From positions 1 to 64,000 of the forward strand of contig NZ_JAAGLT010000006.1 of the NCBI RefSeq assembly GCF_010548275.1: a stretch of DNA of 64,000 nucleotides, read 5' to 3'. The first letter of the stretch is position 1. Every line of letters begins with the position of its first letter. Of this stretch, positions 26,497 to 35,078 are shown in pieces. The DNA is from Streptomyces sp. SID12488. GTDB lineage: Bacteria > Actinomycetota > Actinomycetes > Streptomycetales > Streptomycetaceae. The notes beneath the pieces are model-generated. The model saw only the letters and a list, made by a program, of their open reading frames with translations. It was not told the origin of the DNA and made no database searches. Both the position numbers and the translations under genes were made by a program.

Positions 26497-28017
26497 GTGA
26501 ATGTCCGCCGTAGTGAGGCTGTCGACAAAGTCGACTCCCCGATCGAAACGCCTGGTTCGCCGAACTCCCTCCGCGAAGCCGGGGTAGCCCTCGCAGGGCT
26601 GTCGGCGGTGTTTCTGTTCGAGATGCTCGACAACTCGATCCTCAATGTCGCCCTGCCGACCATCGGCCGCGAGCTGTCGGCGTCGACGACTGTGCTGCAG
26701 TGGGTCACGGGCGTGTATGCCGTCGTGTTCGGCGGGCTGATGCTGGCCCTCGGCGCGCTGGCCGACCGGGTCGGCCGCCGCAAGGTCATGCTGATCGGGC
26801 TGGTATTGCTGGGCGTGGCAAGCCTGGCGACCGCGTTCGTCACCACAGCGGAGCAGCTCATCGCGATCCGCGCGGCGATGGGCGTCGCCGCCGCGATGAC
26901 GACGCCTGGTTCTCTCGCCCTGGCGTTCCGCCTGTTCGACGACGACGTGCTCCGCGTCCGTGCGACGACGTTGATCTCGACCGTGGGCCTGGTCGGACTC
27001 GGGGCAGGGCCCATGGCTGGTGGCTTCGTACTCGCGTTCGCGCCGTGGCAGGTGCTGCTGCTGGTGAACGTGCCGATCGCCGCACTCGCGTTCATCGGCA
27101 TTCGACGCGGCATCCCCGCCGACAGGGCGGACGAGCTGCACCGCGACCCGATCGACGGCGCGGGTGCCCTGCTCGGCACGGCCACGATCGTGCTCGCGCT
27201 GGTCGCACCGACGCTGTTCGTCGACTCGGGCGCCACATCGCCTCTCCCATGGCTGACCACGGCAGCGGCCGTCGTTACGGCAGTGCTGTTCGTCGTCCGT
27301 GAGCGTTCTGCCCGCCATCCACTGCTCGACCTCGGACTCGTCGCTCGCCCACTCGTGTCGAGCGGCCTGGCGTTCAAAGCCGCCGCAGGCCTTGCGACCG
27401 CCGGCCTCGGCTATCTCGTGACCCTGCAGCTCCAGCTCGACTGGGGCTGGACGCCCGCGCAGGCGGCCATGGGAATGCTGCCGCAGGTCGTCGTGCTCGT
27501 CGCCGGTGGTGCTCTCATCGGTCCGCTGGTCAGGCGCGTCGGTCTCGACAAGGCCGCCTGGCTCAGCGCCGGAGCCGTTGTGTGCGGGCTCGCCGTCTAC
27601 GGGCTGCTGGGCCGCTTCGGGTACGTGTGGGTCGCCCTCGCGCTCGTGCTCGTCGCCGCCGGTATGCGCGTTGTGGGTGTCGTCGCCGGGACCAACGTGA
27701 TGCGCGGCCTCCCGGCCAACCGCACCACCGTCGGAGCGGCGCTGGTGGACACCGCAAGCGAGGTCACCACCGGAATCGGCATCGCTGTCGGCGGGACCAT
27801 CCTCGCGGCGCTCTTCACCGGCGATATCGCCACATCGAGCTGGAGCACTCACCAGACCACGGAGTTCCGCGACGCGGTCACCTGGGCCGGCCTCACGCTC
27901 ACGGTCCTGGCTGCGGCGCTGGTGGGGTGGGGCATCACCCGCGCCCGGGCCGACCGTGGAGGATCCGCGTATTCCGTCGGCACCGTGATGCCGACGGAAT
28001 CGAAGCGGTTGGAGTGA
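26497..28017 (+). CDS. MFS drug/metabolite exporter, EmrB/QacA type
   Basis: 506 aa from GTG 26497. AAGGAG at 26486-26491 ends 5 bases before it, which favours it over the GTG at 26491. It has 12 to 14 hydrophobic helices. Motif A-like LGALADRVGRRKVMLIG lies in the loop between helices 2 and 3, and motif C-like GLVGLGAGPMAGG in helix 5. The first helix motif AVFLFEMLDNSILNVALPTI is typical of DHA2 proton antiporters. It exports a drug-like or metabolic compound. It starts 127 bp after the glycosidase operon and no regulator is adjacent, so its link to either flanking system is unclear. Confidence 0.88.
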   Translation: MNVRRSEAVDKVDSPIETPGSPNSLREAGVALAGLSAVFLFEMLDNSILNVALPTIGRELSASTTVLQWVTGVYAVVFGGLMLALGALADRVGRRKVMLIGLVLLGVASLATAFVTTAEQLIAIRAAMGVAAAMTTPGSLALAFRLFDDDVLRVRATTLISTVGLVGLGAGPMAGGFVLAFAPWQVLLLVNVPIAALAFIGIRRGIPADRADELHRDPIDGAGALLGTATIVLALVAPTLFVDSGATSPLPWLTTAAAVVTAVLFVVRERSARHPLLDLGLVARPLVSSGLAFKAAAGLATAGLGYLVTLQLQLDWGWTPAQAAMGMLPQVVVLVAGGALIGPLVRRVGLDKAAWLSAGAVVCGLAVYGLLGRFGYVWVALALVLVAAGMRVVGVVAGTNVMRGLPANRTTVGAALVDTASEVTTGIGIAVGGTILAALFTGDIATSSWSTHQTTEFRDAVTWAGLTLTVLAAALVGWGITRARADRGGSAYSVGTVMPTESKRLE

Positions 28018-28105
28018 GACGGATTCGAGGCGTGGGCCGACTGCGGTGCCGCCGGACAGGACCAGTGATCGGATCCGCTCGCGTGCCGTTGCCCCGGCGT
28101 TCGCC

Positions 28106-28867
28106 TCAGTCGGCTGCGTACGTTGCCTCTCCTGCGGTCCTTTCCCCCGCCCCTTCCCCGGCCCCTTCCCCGGTCGCTTCCGCAAGGTACGAGGACTCGA
28201 TCGCGTCCAGGTTTCCGCGCAGTTCCTTCGGGGTGCCCGTCATTGTGATGCGGCCTCGGTGCAGGACGTACACGCGGTCCGCGATGTCCAGCGCCTTGCG
28301 CACGTGCTGTTCGACCAGCAGCGCGCCCAGACCGTGGTCGGCCGCCTCCCGGACGGCGCGCAGGAGACGGTCGACCACGAGCGGGGCGAGGCCGAGCGAG
28401 AGTTCGTCCGCGAGGAGCAGCTTGGGGGCCCGGCACAGGGCGCGGGCCAGCGACAGCATCTGCTGCTCACCGCCGGACAGCATGCCCACGCCGACCTTCA
28501 GACGTTTCTCGAGTTCCGGGAAGAGCTCGATCGCCCGGTCCGGCGTCACCCGGCCGACCCGCAGGTTGTCGGTCGTGTCGAGTCGGGTGAAGACGGCCCG
28601 TTCACCGACGTATGCGAGGCCCTCGCGGGCGCGCCGGTGCAGAGGCGCGTGGCCGGGGGTGCCCAGCCAGCTCACCTCTCCGCTCATCGGGGCCAGGTCG
28701 CCGGACAGCGCCCTGAGTGTCGTGGTCTTGCCCGCGCCGTTGGGGCCGAGCAGGGCGACGACCTCACCGGGACGAACCTGTATGTCGAGGTCTCGTACGA
28801 CGGGCCGGGTGCCGTATCCGGCAGACAGGGCGCGGGTCTCGATCAGGGGCACGTCGATGTCGTGCAC
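28106..28867 (-). CDS. livF: Branched-chain-type ABC transporter ATPase (LivF-like)
   Basis: 253 aa, GTG start with GAGGAG 8 bases upstream. Walker A GPNGAGKTT, Q loop, signature LSGGEQQML, Walker B LLLADELSLGL and an H loop in LLVEQHVRKAL are present. This is the LivF type of high-affinity amide/amino acid (HAAT) importers. The C-terminus ends in a GEGAGEGAGE low-complexity repeat encoded by short tandem repeats. It lies downstream of the substrate-binding gene on the same strand, while the permeases and second ATPase are fused in the divergent gene at 30308. In this catabolic island the likely cargo is an organic acid rather than leucine. Confidence 0.9.
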   Translation of the reverse strand: MHDIDVPLIETRALSAGYGTRPVVRDLDIQVRPGEVVALLGPNGAGKTTTLRALSGDLAPMSGEVSWLGTPGHAPLHRRAREGLAYVGERAVFTRLDTTDNLRVGRVTPDRAIELFPELEKRLKVGVGMLSGGEQQMLSLARALCRAPKLLLADELSLGLAPLVVDRLLRAVREAADHGLGALLVEQHVRKALDIADRVYVLHRGRITMTGTPKELRGNLDAIESSYLAEATGEGAGEGAGERTAGEATYAAD

Positions 28868-28914
28868 GGGCTATCTCCTCAGCCGGATGAGCTCGGTCAA
28901 CAGGATCAGCCGGA

Positions 28915-30156
28915 TCAGCCGGACGACATGGCTGTCAGCATCTTCCGGACGTCGACGAAGGTCGATCCGGGCTTGGCCCACTCGATCTTGCCGTCGCGGA
29001 TGGTCAGTTCGGTGGCCGTGGCGTTGTGGATGCGGTCGAGGCCCTTGATGGGCAGAGCGGTCGACGCACTCCAGGTCAACGGCGGGGTCAGACCGCCGGT
29101 GTCGATGCCCGTGGTGGTGTCGAGTTCCCGCACCAGTGCCTTGGCCGAGATGTCCGGGAGCTTCTTGACCGCCTCGGTGAAGACCTTGAACGCCACCCAG
29201 GTCGTGCCGTTGGCGCCGTTGGTGGGGTCGATGTCCTTGTTGCCCTTGATGGCTGCGAGGAAGTCCTTCCAGGCGGGGTCGGAGGTCGACGGGTAGTAGC
29301 CGGTGATCGCGGAGCCCTCCAGCGGGCTGTTCGCACCGCCGGTGCTCTCGGCCAGCTGCGGGGTGAGATTGCCGACGACGCTGCCGAGCTTCGTCTTCGC
29401 GCCGGACTGGACGTACGACGTCACGAACAGGTCAGAGTGCGTGCCCAGGATGACGTCCACGCAGTCGCTGCCCTTGGTCGCCGCGGCGACCTGCGGCGCG
29501 AGGTCGGTCGAGGTGACCGGCACCTTGAGGTCCTTGGGCGGTGTCCCTCCGGCGGAGACCGCACCGAGGGTGAGGAACTGCGAGACGATCGCCGCGGCGG
29601 CGACGTCGTAGCGTACGCCGGAGATCTTCTTGCACCCCTCCTGCACCAACTGCTGCCCGTGTGCCGCGAACACGACCGGGGTGCCGCCGTTCACCGGGAA
29701 CGACAGCGGGTTGGAGAACTCCGCGGCTGAGACGCCGGTCCCGCCGAGGTAGGGGATGCCGGCCTTCTGCAGGATGGGCATGTAGCGGTCGCCCGCGAGG
29801 CTGTACGAGCCGACGACCGCGACCACCTTCTCGGCGACCGCCTGCTGGGCGCACTTCTCGGCCTCGTCGGGGTCGTTCTTCTCGTTGCAGGTGAGGACCT
29901 TGAGCGGGCCGCCCTTGATGCCGCCGTTGGCGTTGATCCACTTCTCGTAGGCCTGGGCGGTGAGGCGGACCCCGGGCTGTGCGCTGCCCTGGGTGTCCTC
30001 CGGTGTCCAGACCATCACCTTGACCGGTGCGCCCTTCAGGGAGGTGCTCTCCGTGGAGCTGCCGGCGGCCTCTCCCCCGCAGCCCGCTGCGAGCAGGACT
30101 CCGGTCACCGCGAGACAGCTCGCTGCGGCTGTTCTGCGTCGGCGTGAGTCGTTCAT
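28915..30156 (-). CDS. Substrate-binding lipoprotein of Liv-type ABC transporter
   Basis: 413 aa. ATG 30156 has GGAGG just upstream. A lipoprotein signal peptide ends in VLLAAGCGG (lipobox LAAGC). The mature part is a type I periplasmic binding fold (Peripla_BP_6): PVKVMVWTPEDTQGS near the start, LTCNEKNDPDEAEKCAQQAV, and a two-lobe layout. It binds the island's transported compound at the cell surface. It is divergent from the fused permease gene, with an AT-rich shared promoter. Family members import aromatic or alicyclic acids in several catabolic clusters; which ligand applies here is not readable. Confidence 0.88.
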   Translation of the reverse strand: MNDSRRRRTAAASCLAVTGVLLAAGCGGEAAGSSTESTSLKGAPVKVMVWTPEDTQGSAQPGVRLTAQAYEKWINANGGIKGGPLKVLTCNEKNDPDEAEKCAQQAVAEKVVAVVGSYSLAGDRYMPILQKAGIPYLGGTGVSAAEFSNPLSFPVNGGTPVVFAAHGQQLVQEGCKKISGVRYDVAAAAIVSQFLTLGAVSAGGTPPKDLKVPVTSTDLAPQVAAATKGSDCVDVILGTHSDLFVTSYVQSGAKTKLGSVVGNLTPQLAESTGGANSPLEGSAITGYYPSTSDPAWKDFLAAIKGNKDIDPTNGANGTTWVAFKVFTEAVKKLPDISAKALVRELDTTTGIDTGGLTPPLTWSASTALPIKGLDRIHNATATELTIRDGKIEWAKPGSTFVDVRKMLTAMSSG

Positions 30157-30233
30157 GGTTCCTCCGCGGTGCTCGTCGTCGAGATGCGAACAGCATGGGG
30201 TGCGTTTTCGAGTTAGTGAAGTACTCTCGGCAC

Positions 30234-30250
30234 AATTATTTAACTGAATG
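30234..30250. promoter_or_regulatory. AT-rich regulatory word in the livK/livHMG divergent promoter
   Basis: AATTATTTAACTGAATG stands out in GC-rich surroundings between the two divergent transporter genes. It carries the ACTGAAT word that recurs upstream of other operons in this island (47018, 58179, 61030). Confidence 0.45.
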
Positions 30251-30307
30251 TGCTGTCTCGTCCGTTGCCCTGTCTGCTGTCCCGTACTGCCCCTGGGAGG
30301 TTCCCCG

Positions 30308-33007
30308 ATGGACGACATCCTCAGGTTCGCCCTGCTCGGCCTGGGTCTGGGCGCGCTCTACACGCTCACCGCGCACGGCATCGTGCTGGTCTACCGAGGG
30401 TCCGGCGTCCTCAACTTCGCGCACGGCTCGATCGGGATGGCCGGCGCCTACGTCCAGTGGGAGCTGGCCGGCCGGCACGGTGTGCCGTACTGGCCGGCCA
30501 TGGCCTGCGGGGTGCTCGCCTCCGCGCTGCTGGGAGTGCTCACCCATCTGCTGGTGCTCCGCCCGCTGCGCCGTGCGTCCACGCTGGCCCGGCTCGTCGG
30601 CACCCTGGCGGTGTTCATCGTGCTCACCGCGATCGCCGTCAAGCGCTACGGCGACAGCCTGCAGCTCGTGCCCGGCAAGCTTCCGACCCGGCTGCTGACG
30701 ATCGCCGGGGCGACGGTGACCGAGGACCGCGTCTGGCTGCTCGCCATCGCGGTCGTCGTGACCGCCGTCCTCCATCTCCTCTACAAGCACACCCTGTTCG
30801 GTCTGGGCACCACCGCGGTCGCGGAGAACGAGGGCGCCGCCGCCTCGCTCGGCTGGTCCCCGGACCTGATCGCCACCGGCAACTGGGCGCTGGGCTCGGC
30901 GCTCGCGGGGCTCACGGGCATCCTGATCGTGCCGGTCATCGGGCTGTCGGTGACCGGGCTGACCACCCTGCTGCTGAGCGCTCTCGCCGCCGCCCTGGTC
31001 GGCAGGTTCTCCTCGTTCCCCGTCACCCTGGCGGGTGGTCTCGTCATCGGCGTCGTCCAGTCCGAACTGACCCGCTTCGGCTCCGACGTCACCGGGCTCG
31101 CCTCGTCGGTGCCGTTCCTCTTCATCGCGCTGGTGCTGGTCGCGCGTGGCAAGGCACTGCCGTTGCGCGGCACGTTCCTGGACCGGCTGCCCGCCCTGGG
31201 CTCCGGCCGGGTCCGCCCGGTGCCGCTGGCTCTCGCCGTCGCCTTGGGGCTGCTGCTGGTGAGCCTGTCGACTCCGCTGTGGGCCGACGCGATCACCACC
31301 ACCCTGGTGATGGCGTTGATCATCCTGTCGATCGTCGTGGTCACCGGCTACGCGGGACAGGTCTCCCTCGCCGCCTACGCCCTCGCCGGGACCGGCGCCT
31401 TCATCGCCGGGCACGCGGCGGCCGACTGGGGCTGGCCCTTCGAACTCGCCCTGCTGGCAGGCGTGTTGGGCACGGTGCCGATCGGCCTGCTGTTCGCGCT
31501 CCCGGCGGTCCGCACCCGTGGCGTCAACCTCGCGATCATCACGCTCGGGCTCGGCACCACCCTGGAGGCGATGGTCTTCCAGAACACCGACCTGTCGACG
31601 ACCCCCGGCAGCGACGGCATCGCCGTGGGCAAGCAGACCCTCTTCGGGATCAGCATCTCGGGGGTCGACCATCCGCAGCGGTACGCCACCGTGGTGCTCG
31701 TGATGTTCGTCGCCGCCACCCTCGTGGTCGCCAACGTGCGGCGCAGCCGGTCCGGCCGCCGTCTGATCGCCGTACGGGCGAACGAGCGTGCCGCCGCCGC
31801 CCTCGGCATCGACGTCCGCGCCGCCAAGCTCTACGCCTTCGGCCTCTCCGCCGCCATCGCCGCGCTCGCCGGGGTCCTCACCGGTTTCCGCTCGACCTCG
31901 GTGGTCTTCTCCGACTTCGCCAGCTTCGAGTCCATCACCGCGCTCGGGCTCGCGGTCATCGGCGGGGTCGGCTTCCTCGTCGGCCCGCTGTTCGGCGCGA
32001 CCTTCGCGGCGGGCACGGTGGGTGCCCGGTTCGGGGACCTGGTGCTGCCCGGACTGAGCGAGTGGATGCCGCTGATCGGCGGGATCATCCTGGTGCTGAC
32101 ACTGGTGGGCAACCAGGACGGTATCGGCAGAGAACTCGGCAGACAGGCGGCGGGCGTGCAACACAGGCTGTCCGCCAGGCGCGTCGCGAGCGCGCCGGAG
32201 ACCGTGCGCGGGGAGGCGTCGGAAACGGTGCGCCGCGCGCCGCCACTCCCCCTCCACATACGGGATCTGACCGTGCGTTACGGCGGTGTCGTCGCCGTCG
32301 ACGGGTTGTCGCTGGACGTGGAGCCGGGCCGGGTCGTCGGTCTCATCGGGCCCAACGGCGCCGGCAAGACCTCCGCGATCGACGCCGTCACCGGGTTCAC
32401 CAGGGCCGCGTCCGGCAGCGTACGCCTCGGCGACCGCGACGCGACCCGCCTGCCGGTGCACCGCCGGGCCGCCGCCGGACTCAGCCGGTCCTTCCAGTCG
32501 CTGGAGCTGTTCGAGGACATGACCGTCCTGGACAACCTGTACGCGGCCTGCGACCGGCCCGGCCGGTGGACGTACCTCACGGACCTGATCCGCCCCGGCA
32601 GCCGTCCACTGCCCGCCCATGTACTGGTCGCCGTAAGGGAGTTCGGCCTCCAGGAGAGTCTGGACCGGCCGGTGGGCGACCTGTCGTACGGGGAGCGGCG
32701 GCTGCTGGCCATCGCCCGCGCGGTGGCTGCCTCGCCGTCCGTACTGCTCCTCGACGAACCGGCGGCGGGGCTGTCCGACGACGAGACGCGGGAGCTGGCT
32801 CACCTGGTTCGGCGGCTCGCCGAGGAATGGGGCATGGGGGTGCTGCTCGTCGAGCACGACGTCGACATGGTGATGAGCGTCTGCGACCAGGTCGTCGTCC
32901 TGGACTTCGGCCGCCGGATCTGCGCCGGTACGCCGGAGGAGGTGCGCCAGGATCCGGCGGTCCGGGCAGCCTACCTCGGCGACCTGGAGCCGGAGACAGC
33001 GGTCTGA
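30308..33007 (+). CDS. Fused LivH-LivM-LivG: two permeases and an ATPase in one protein
   Basis: 899 aa, ATG 30308 with GGGAGG 7 bases upstream. Residues 1-290 are a LivH-type permease (GLGLGALYTLTAHGIVLVYR). About 300-610 are a LivM-type permease (VVTGYAGQVSLAAYALAGTG; the region around ALGIDVRAAKLYAFGLSAAI). About 645-899 are a LivG-type ATPase with Walker A GPNGAGKTS at 681, signature LSYGERRLL, Walker B VLLLDEPAAGL and H loop LLVEHDVDMVM. A short Arg-rich linker (QHRLSARRVASAPETVRG) joins membrane and ATPase parts. Together with LivF and the lipoprotein on the other strand it makes a complete importer. LivM-LivG fusions are known; the triple fusion is less common. Confidence 0.92.
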   Translation: MDDILRFALLGLGLGALYTLTAHGIVLVYRGSGVLNFAHGSIGMAGAYVQWELAGRHGVPYWPAMACGVLASALLGVLTHLLVLRPLRRASTLARLVGTLAVFIVLTAIAVKRYGDSLQLVPGKLPTRLLTIAGATVTEDRVWLLAIAVVVTAVLHLLYKHTLFGLGTTAVAENEGAAASLGWSPDLIATGNWALGSALAGLTGILIVPVIGLSVTGLTTLLLSALAAALVGRFSSFPVTLAGGLVIGVVQSELTRFGSDVTGLASSVPFLFIALVLVARGKALPLRGTFLDRLPALGSGRVRPVPLALAVALGLLLVSLSTPLWADAITTTLVMALIILSIVVVTGYAGQVSLAAYALAGTGAFIAGHAAADWGWPFELALLAGVLGTVPIGLLFALPAVRTRGVNLAIITLGLGTTLEAMVFQNTDLSTTPGSDGIAVGKQTLFGISISGVDHPQRYATVVLVMFVAATLVVANVRRSRSGRRLIAVRANERAAAALGIDVRAAKLYAFGLSAAIAALAGVLTGFRSTSVVFSDFASFESITALGLAVIGGVGFLVGPLFGATFAAGTVGARFGDLVLPGLSEWMPLIGGIILVLTLVGNQDGIGRELGRQAAGVQHRLSARRVASAPETVRGEASETVRRAPPLPLHIRDLTVRYGGVVAVDGLSLDVEPGRVVGLIGPNGAGKTSAIDAVTGFTRAASGSVRLGDRDATRLPVHRRAAAGLSRSFQSLELFEDMTVLDNLYAACDRPGRWTYLTDLIRPGSRPLPAHVLVAVREFGLQESLDRPVGDLSYGERRLLAIARAVAASPSVLLLDEPAAGLSDDETRELAHLVRRLAEEWGMGVLLVEHDVDMVMSVCDQVVVLDFGRRICAGTPEEVRQDPAVRAAYLGDLEPETAV

Positions 33008-33057
33008 AGCGAGGCCGGAGGCGCTTCCCGTACGGGAAGCGCCTCCGGCCTCGCTTC
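33006..33057. terminator. 52-bp perfect palindrome, bidirectional terminator
   Basis: GAAGCGAGGCCGGAGGCGCT continues through TCCCGTACGGGA to its exact reverse complement, with no mismatch. It begins inside the stop codon of the transporter gene and ends 1 base before the stop of the convergent SDR. Its position and strength fit a shared terminator. Confidence 0.85.
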
Positions 33058-33058
33058 T

Positions 33059-33853
33059 TCAGGCGTCCCGCAGATCCGCGACGTACGGCTGATGTGACAG
33101 CAGTCCGCCGTCCACGCGCAGGGTGTGCCCGGTGATGAAGGCGGACTCGTCGGAGGCGAGGAAGACGACCGCCGAGGCGACGTCCTCCGGGCGTCCCAGG
33201 CGCGGTGTGAGGTGATGGCGCAGCATCGCCTCCCGGATCGCCCCGTGCGCCGAGCCGGAGCTGGCCGGCGTGACGATGAACCCCGGTGCGATGGCGTTGC
33301 AGCGCACGCCCTGTTTGCCGTACTGGGTGGCCACGTACTGCGTGAGGTTGATGAGGGCGGCCTTGGAGGCGCCGTACGCCGGGTTGCGCAGATCGCCCGC
33401 GAGGCCGGCCCCGGACGACGTGTTGACGATCGAGCCACCGCCCCGCGCGATCATGTGCGGTACGGCGGCCTGGATGGCGACCATGGTCCCCCGTAGGTTG
33501 ATGCGCATCGTGTCGTCCCAGACCGCCGGGTCGGCCTCCAGGACGGCGAGGTCCAGGCGGGCGGCCAGGTGGGTGGCCGCCGCGTTGTTGTGCAGGACGT
33601 CGAGGCCGCCGTATGTGTCGACGGCCGTGGCCACCATGGCCCGTACGCTCGCCACGTCACCCAGGTCGACCGGGACCGCCGTCGCGGAGCCCCCGGCGGC
33701 GCGGATCTCCTCCGTCACCGCCTTGGCGCCGTCGAGGTTCAGGTCGGCGACCACCGTGTGCGCGCCCTCTGCCGCCAGGCGGCGGGCGGTGGCCGCACCG
33801 ATGCCGGACGCGGCGCCGGTGACGATCGCTACCTTGTCTTCGAGTCGTCCCAT
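33059..33853 (-). CDS. Short-chain dehydrogenase/reductase (SDR)
   Basis: 264 aa from ATG 33853 (AAAGG upstream; a longer in-frame start at 33934 lacks support). Cofactor motif TGAASGIG, an Asp after beta-2 (VADLNLDGA) that favours NAD(H), NNAA, Ser in NTSSGAG, and catalytic YGASK are present. The C-terminus ends near ITGHTLRVDGG, as in FabG-like enzymes. It probably oxidises a 3-hydroxyacyl-CoA or a ring hydroxyl. It lies 16 bp after the thiolase at 33870 and ends the minus-strand operon that starts at 38571. Confidence 0.88.
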   Translation of the reverse strand: MGRLEDKVAIVTGAASGIGAATARRLAAEGAHTVVADLNLDGAKAVTEEIRAAGGSATAVPVDLGDVASVRAMVATAVDTYGGLDVLHNNAAATHLAARLDLAVLEADPAVWDDTMRINLRGTMVAIQAAVPHMIARGGGSIVNTSSGAGLAGDLRNPAYGASKAALINLTQYVATQYGKQGVRCNAIAPGFIVTPASSGSAHGAIREAMLRHHLTPRLGRPEDVASAVVFLASDESAFITGHTLRVDGGLLSHQPYVADLRDA

Positions 33854-33869
33854 GACCGAATCGCCTTTC

Positions 33870-35078
33870 TTAGTCGGTGAGTCGGCTGCCGACAACGGAC
33901 ACGAAGGAGACGCATTCGCCAGGTCCGCCGCCAAGGTTGTGCGTGAGGGCGAGCGAGCGCCCCTCTGTCACGGATCTGGCCGTCCGCTCGGGTGGCGCCT
34001 CGCCGCGCAGTTGGAGCCAGGCCTCGAACATCATGCGCAGGCCCGAGGCGCCGATGGGGTGGCCGAAGGCCTTCAGGCCGCCGTCCGGGTTGACCGGCAG
34101 TGAGCCGTCCAGGTCGAACGCTCCGCTGGTGACGTCCTTCCAGCCCTGTCCGCGCTCGGAGAAGCCCAGGTCCTCCATCAGCACCAACTCGGTCGGCGTG
34201 AAGCAGTCGTGCACCTCGGCGAGGGCGAGTTCGGCGCGCGGGTCGGTGATGCCCGCCTGCCGGTAGGCCTCCTGGGCGGACGCGACGACCTCGGGGAAGG
34301 TCGTGAAGTCGTAGGCCGGGTCGAGGAGTCCGTCCGCCGGACCGGCGACGAAGGACAGCGCCTTCACGAAGATCGGCTTGTCGGTGTACCTGTAGGCGTC
34401 CTCGGCGCGTACGACGATCGCCGCCGCCGAGCCGTCCGAGACACCCGAGCAGTCGAACACGCCGAGCATGCCCGCGATGATCGGGGCGGACCGGATGCGT
34501 TCCAGCGGCACTTCCTTGCGGAACTGGGCGCGGGGGTTGCGGGCGCCGTTGACGTGGTTCTTCCAGGCGATGCGGGTGATGACGTCCTTCAACTCCTCCT
34601 CTGCCAGGCCGTACTTGGCGGCGTAGGCGGGGGCGAGGAGGGAGAAGTTGGCGGGGGCGGTGATCTCACCGCGGCTGTCGTCGCCCGCGCCCGGGATGGC
34701 GGTGCCGGACAGCCCGGACATGCCGGAGTCCTTGAGCTTCTCCACGCCGACCGCCATGGCCATGTCGTACGCGCCGGAGGCGACGGCGTAGCAGGCGTTG
34801 CGCAGGGCCTCGGAGCCGGTCGCGCACATGTTCTCGACGCGAGTGACCGGCTTGTTGGGCAGGTGGAGCGCCCGGCTCAGGGTCAGCCCGGACACGCCGG
34901 AGGCCTGGGTGCCGAACCAGAACGCGTCGATGTCGTCGAGGGTGACGCCGGCCGAGGTGACCGCCTCACCGACGGCGTCGATCAGGAGATCGTCCGCCGA
35001 GCGGGTCCAGTGCTCGCCGAAGGACGTGCAGCCCATGCCGACGATCGCGACCCGGTCCCGGATTCCGTGCGAGCTCAT
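33870..35078 (-). CDS. SCP-x/lipid-transfer-type thiolase
   Basis: 402 aa. It is a thiolase fold of the SCP2-thiolase type, with active-site Cys in ENMCATGSEA, an EVHDCFTPTE block and a C-terminal GHPIGASG His motif. Members cleave 3-oxoacyl-CoA or, when paired with an OB-fold (DUF35) protein, act as retro-aldolases in steroid side-chain removal (Ltp2-type). The upstream gene, which overlaps it by 4 bases, carries such an OB-fold domain. That pairing makes either thiolytic or retro-aldol chain cleavage plausible. No SCP2 sterol-carrier domain is attached. Confidence 0.85.
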   Translation of the reverse strand: MSSHGIRDRVAIVGMGCTSFGEHWTRSADDLLIDAVGEAVTSAGVTLDDIDAFWFGTQASGVSGLTLSRALHLPNKPVTRVENMCATGSEALRNACYAVASGAYDMAMAVGVEKLKDSGMSGLSGTAIPGAGDDSRGEITAPANFSLLAPAYAAKYGLAEEELKDVITRIAWKNHVNGARNPRAQFRKEVPLERIRSAPIIAGMLGVFDCSGVSDGSAAAIVVRAEDAYRYTDKPIFVKALSFVAGPADGLLDPAYDFTTFPEVVASAQEAYRQAGITDPRAELALAEVHDCFTPTELVLMEDLGFSERGQGWKDVTSGAFDLDGSLPVNPDGGLKAFGHPIGASGLRMMFEAWLQLRGEAPPERTARSVTEGRSLALTHNLGGGPGECVSFVSVVGSRLTD

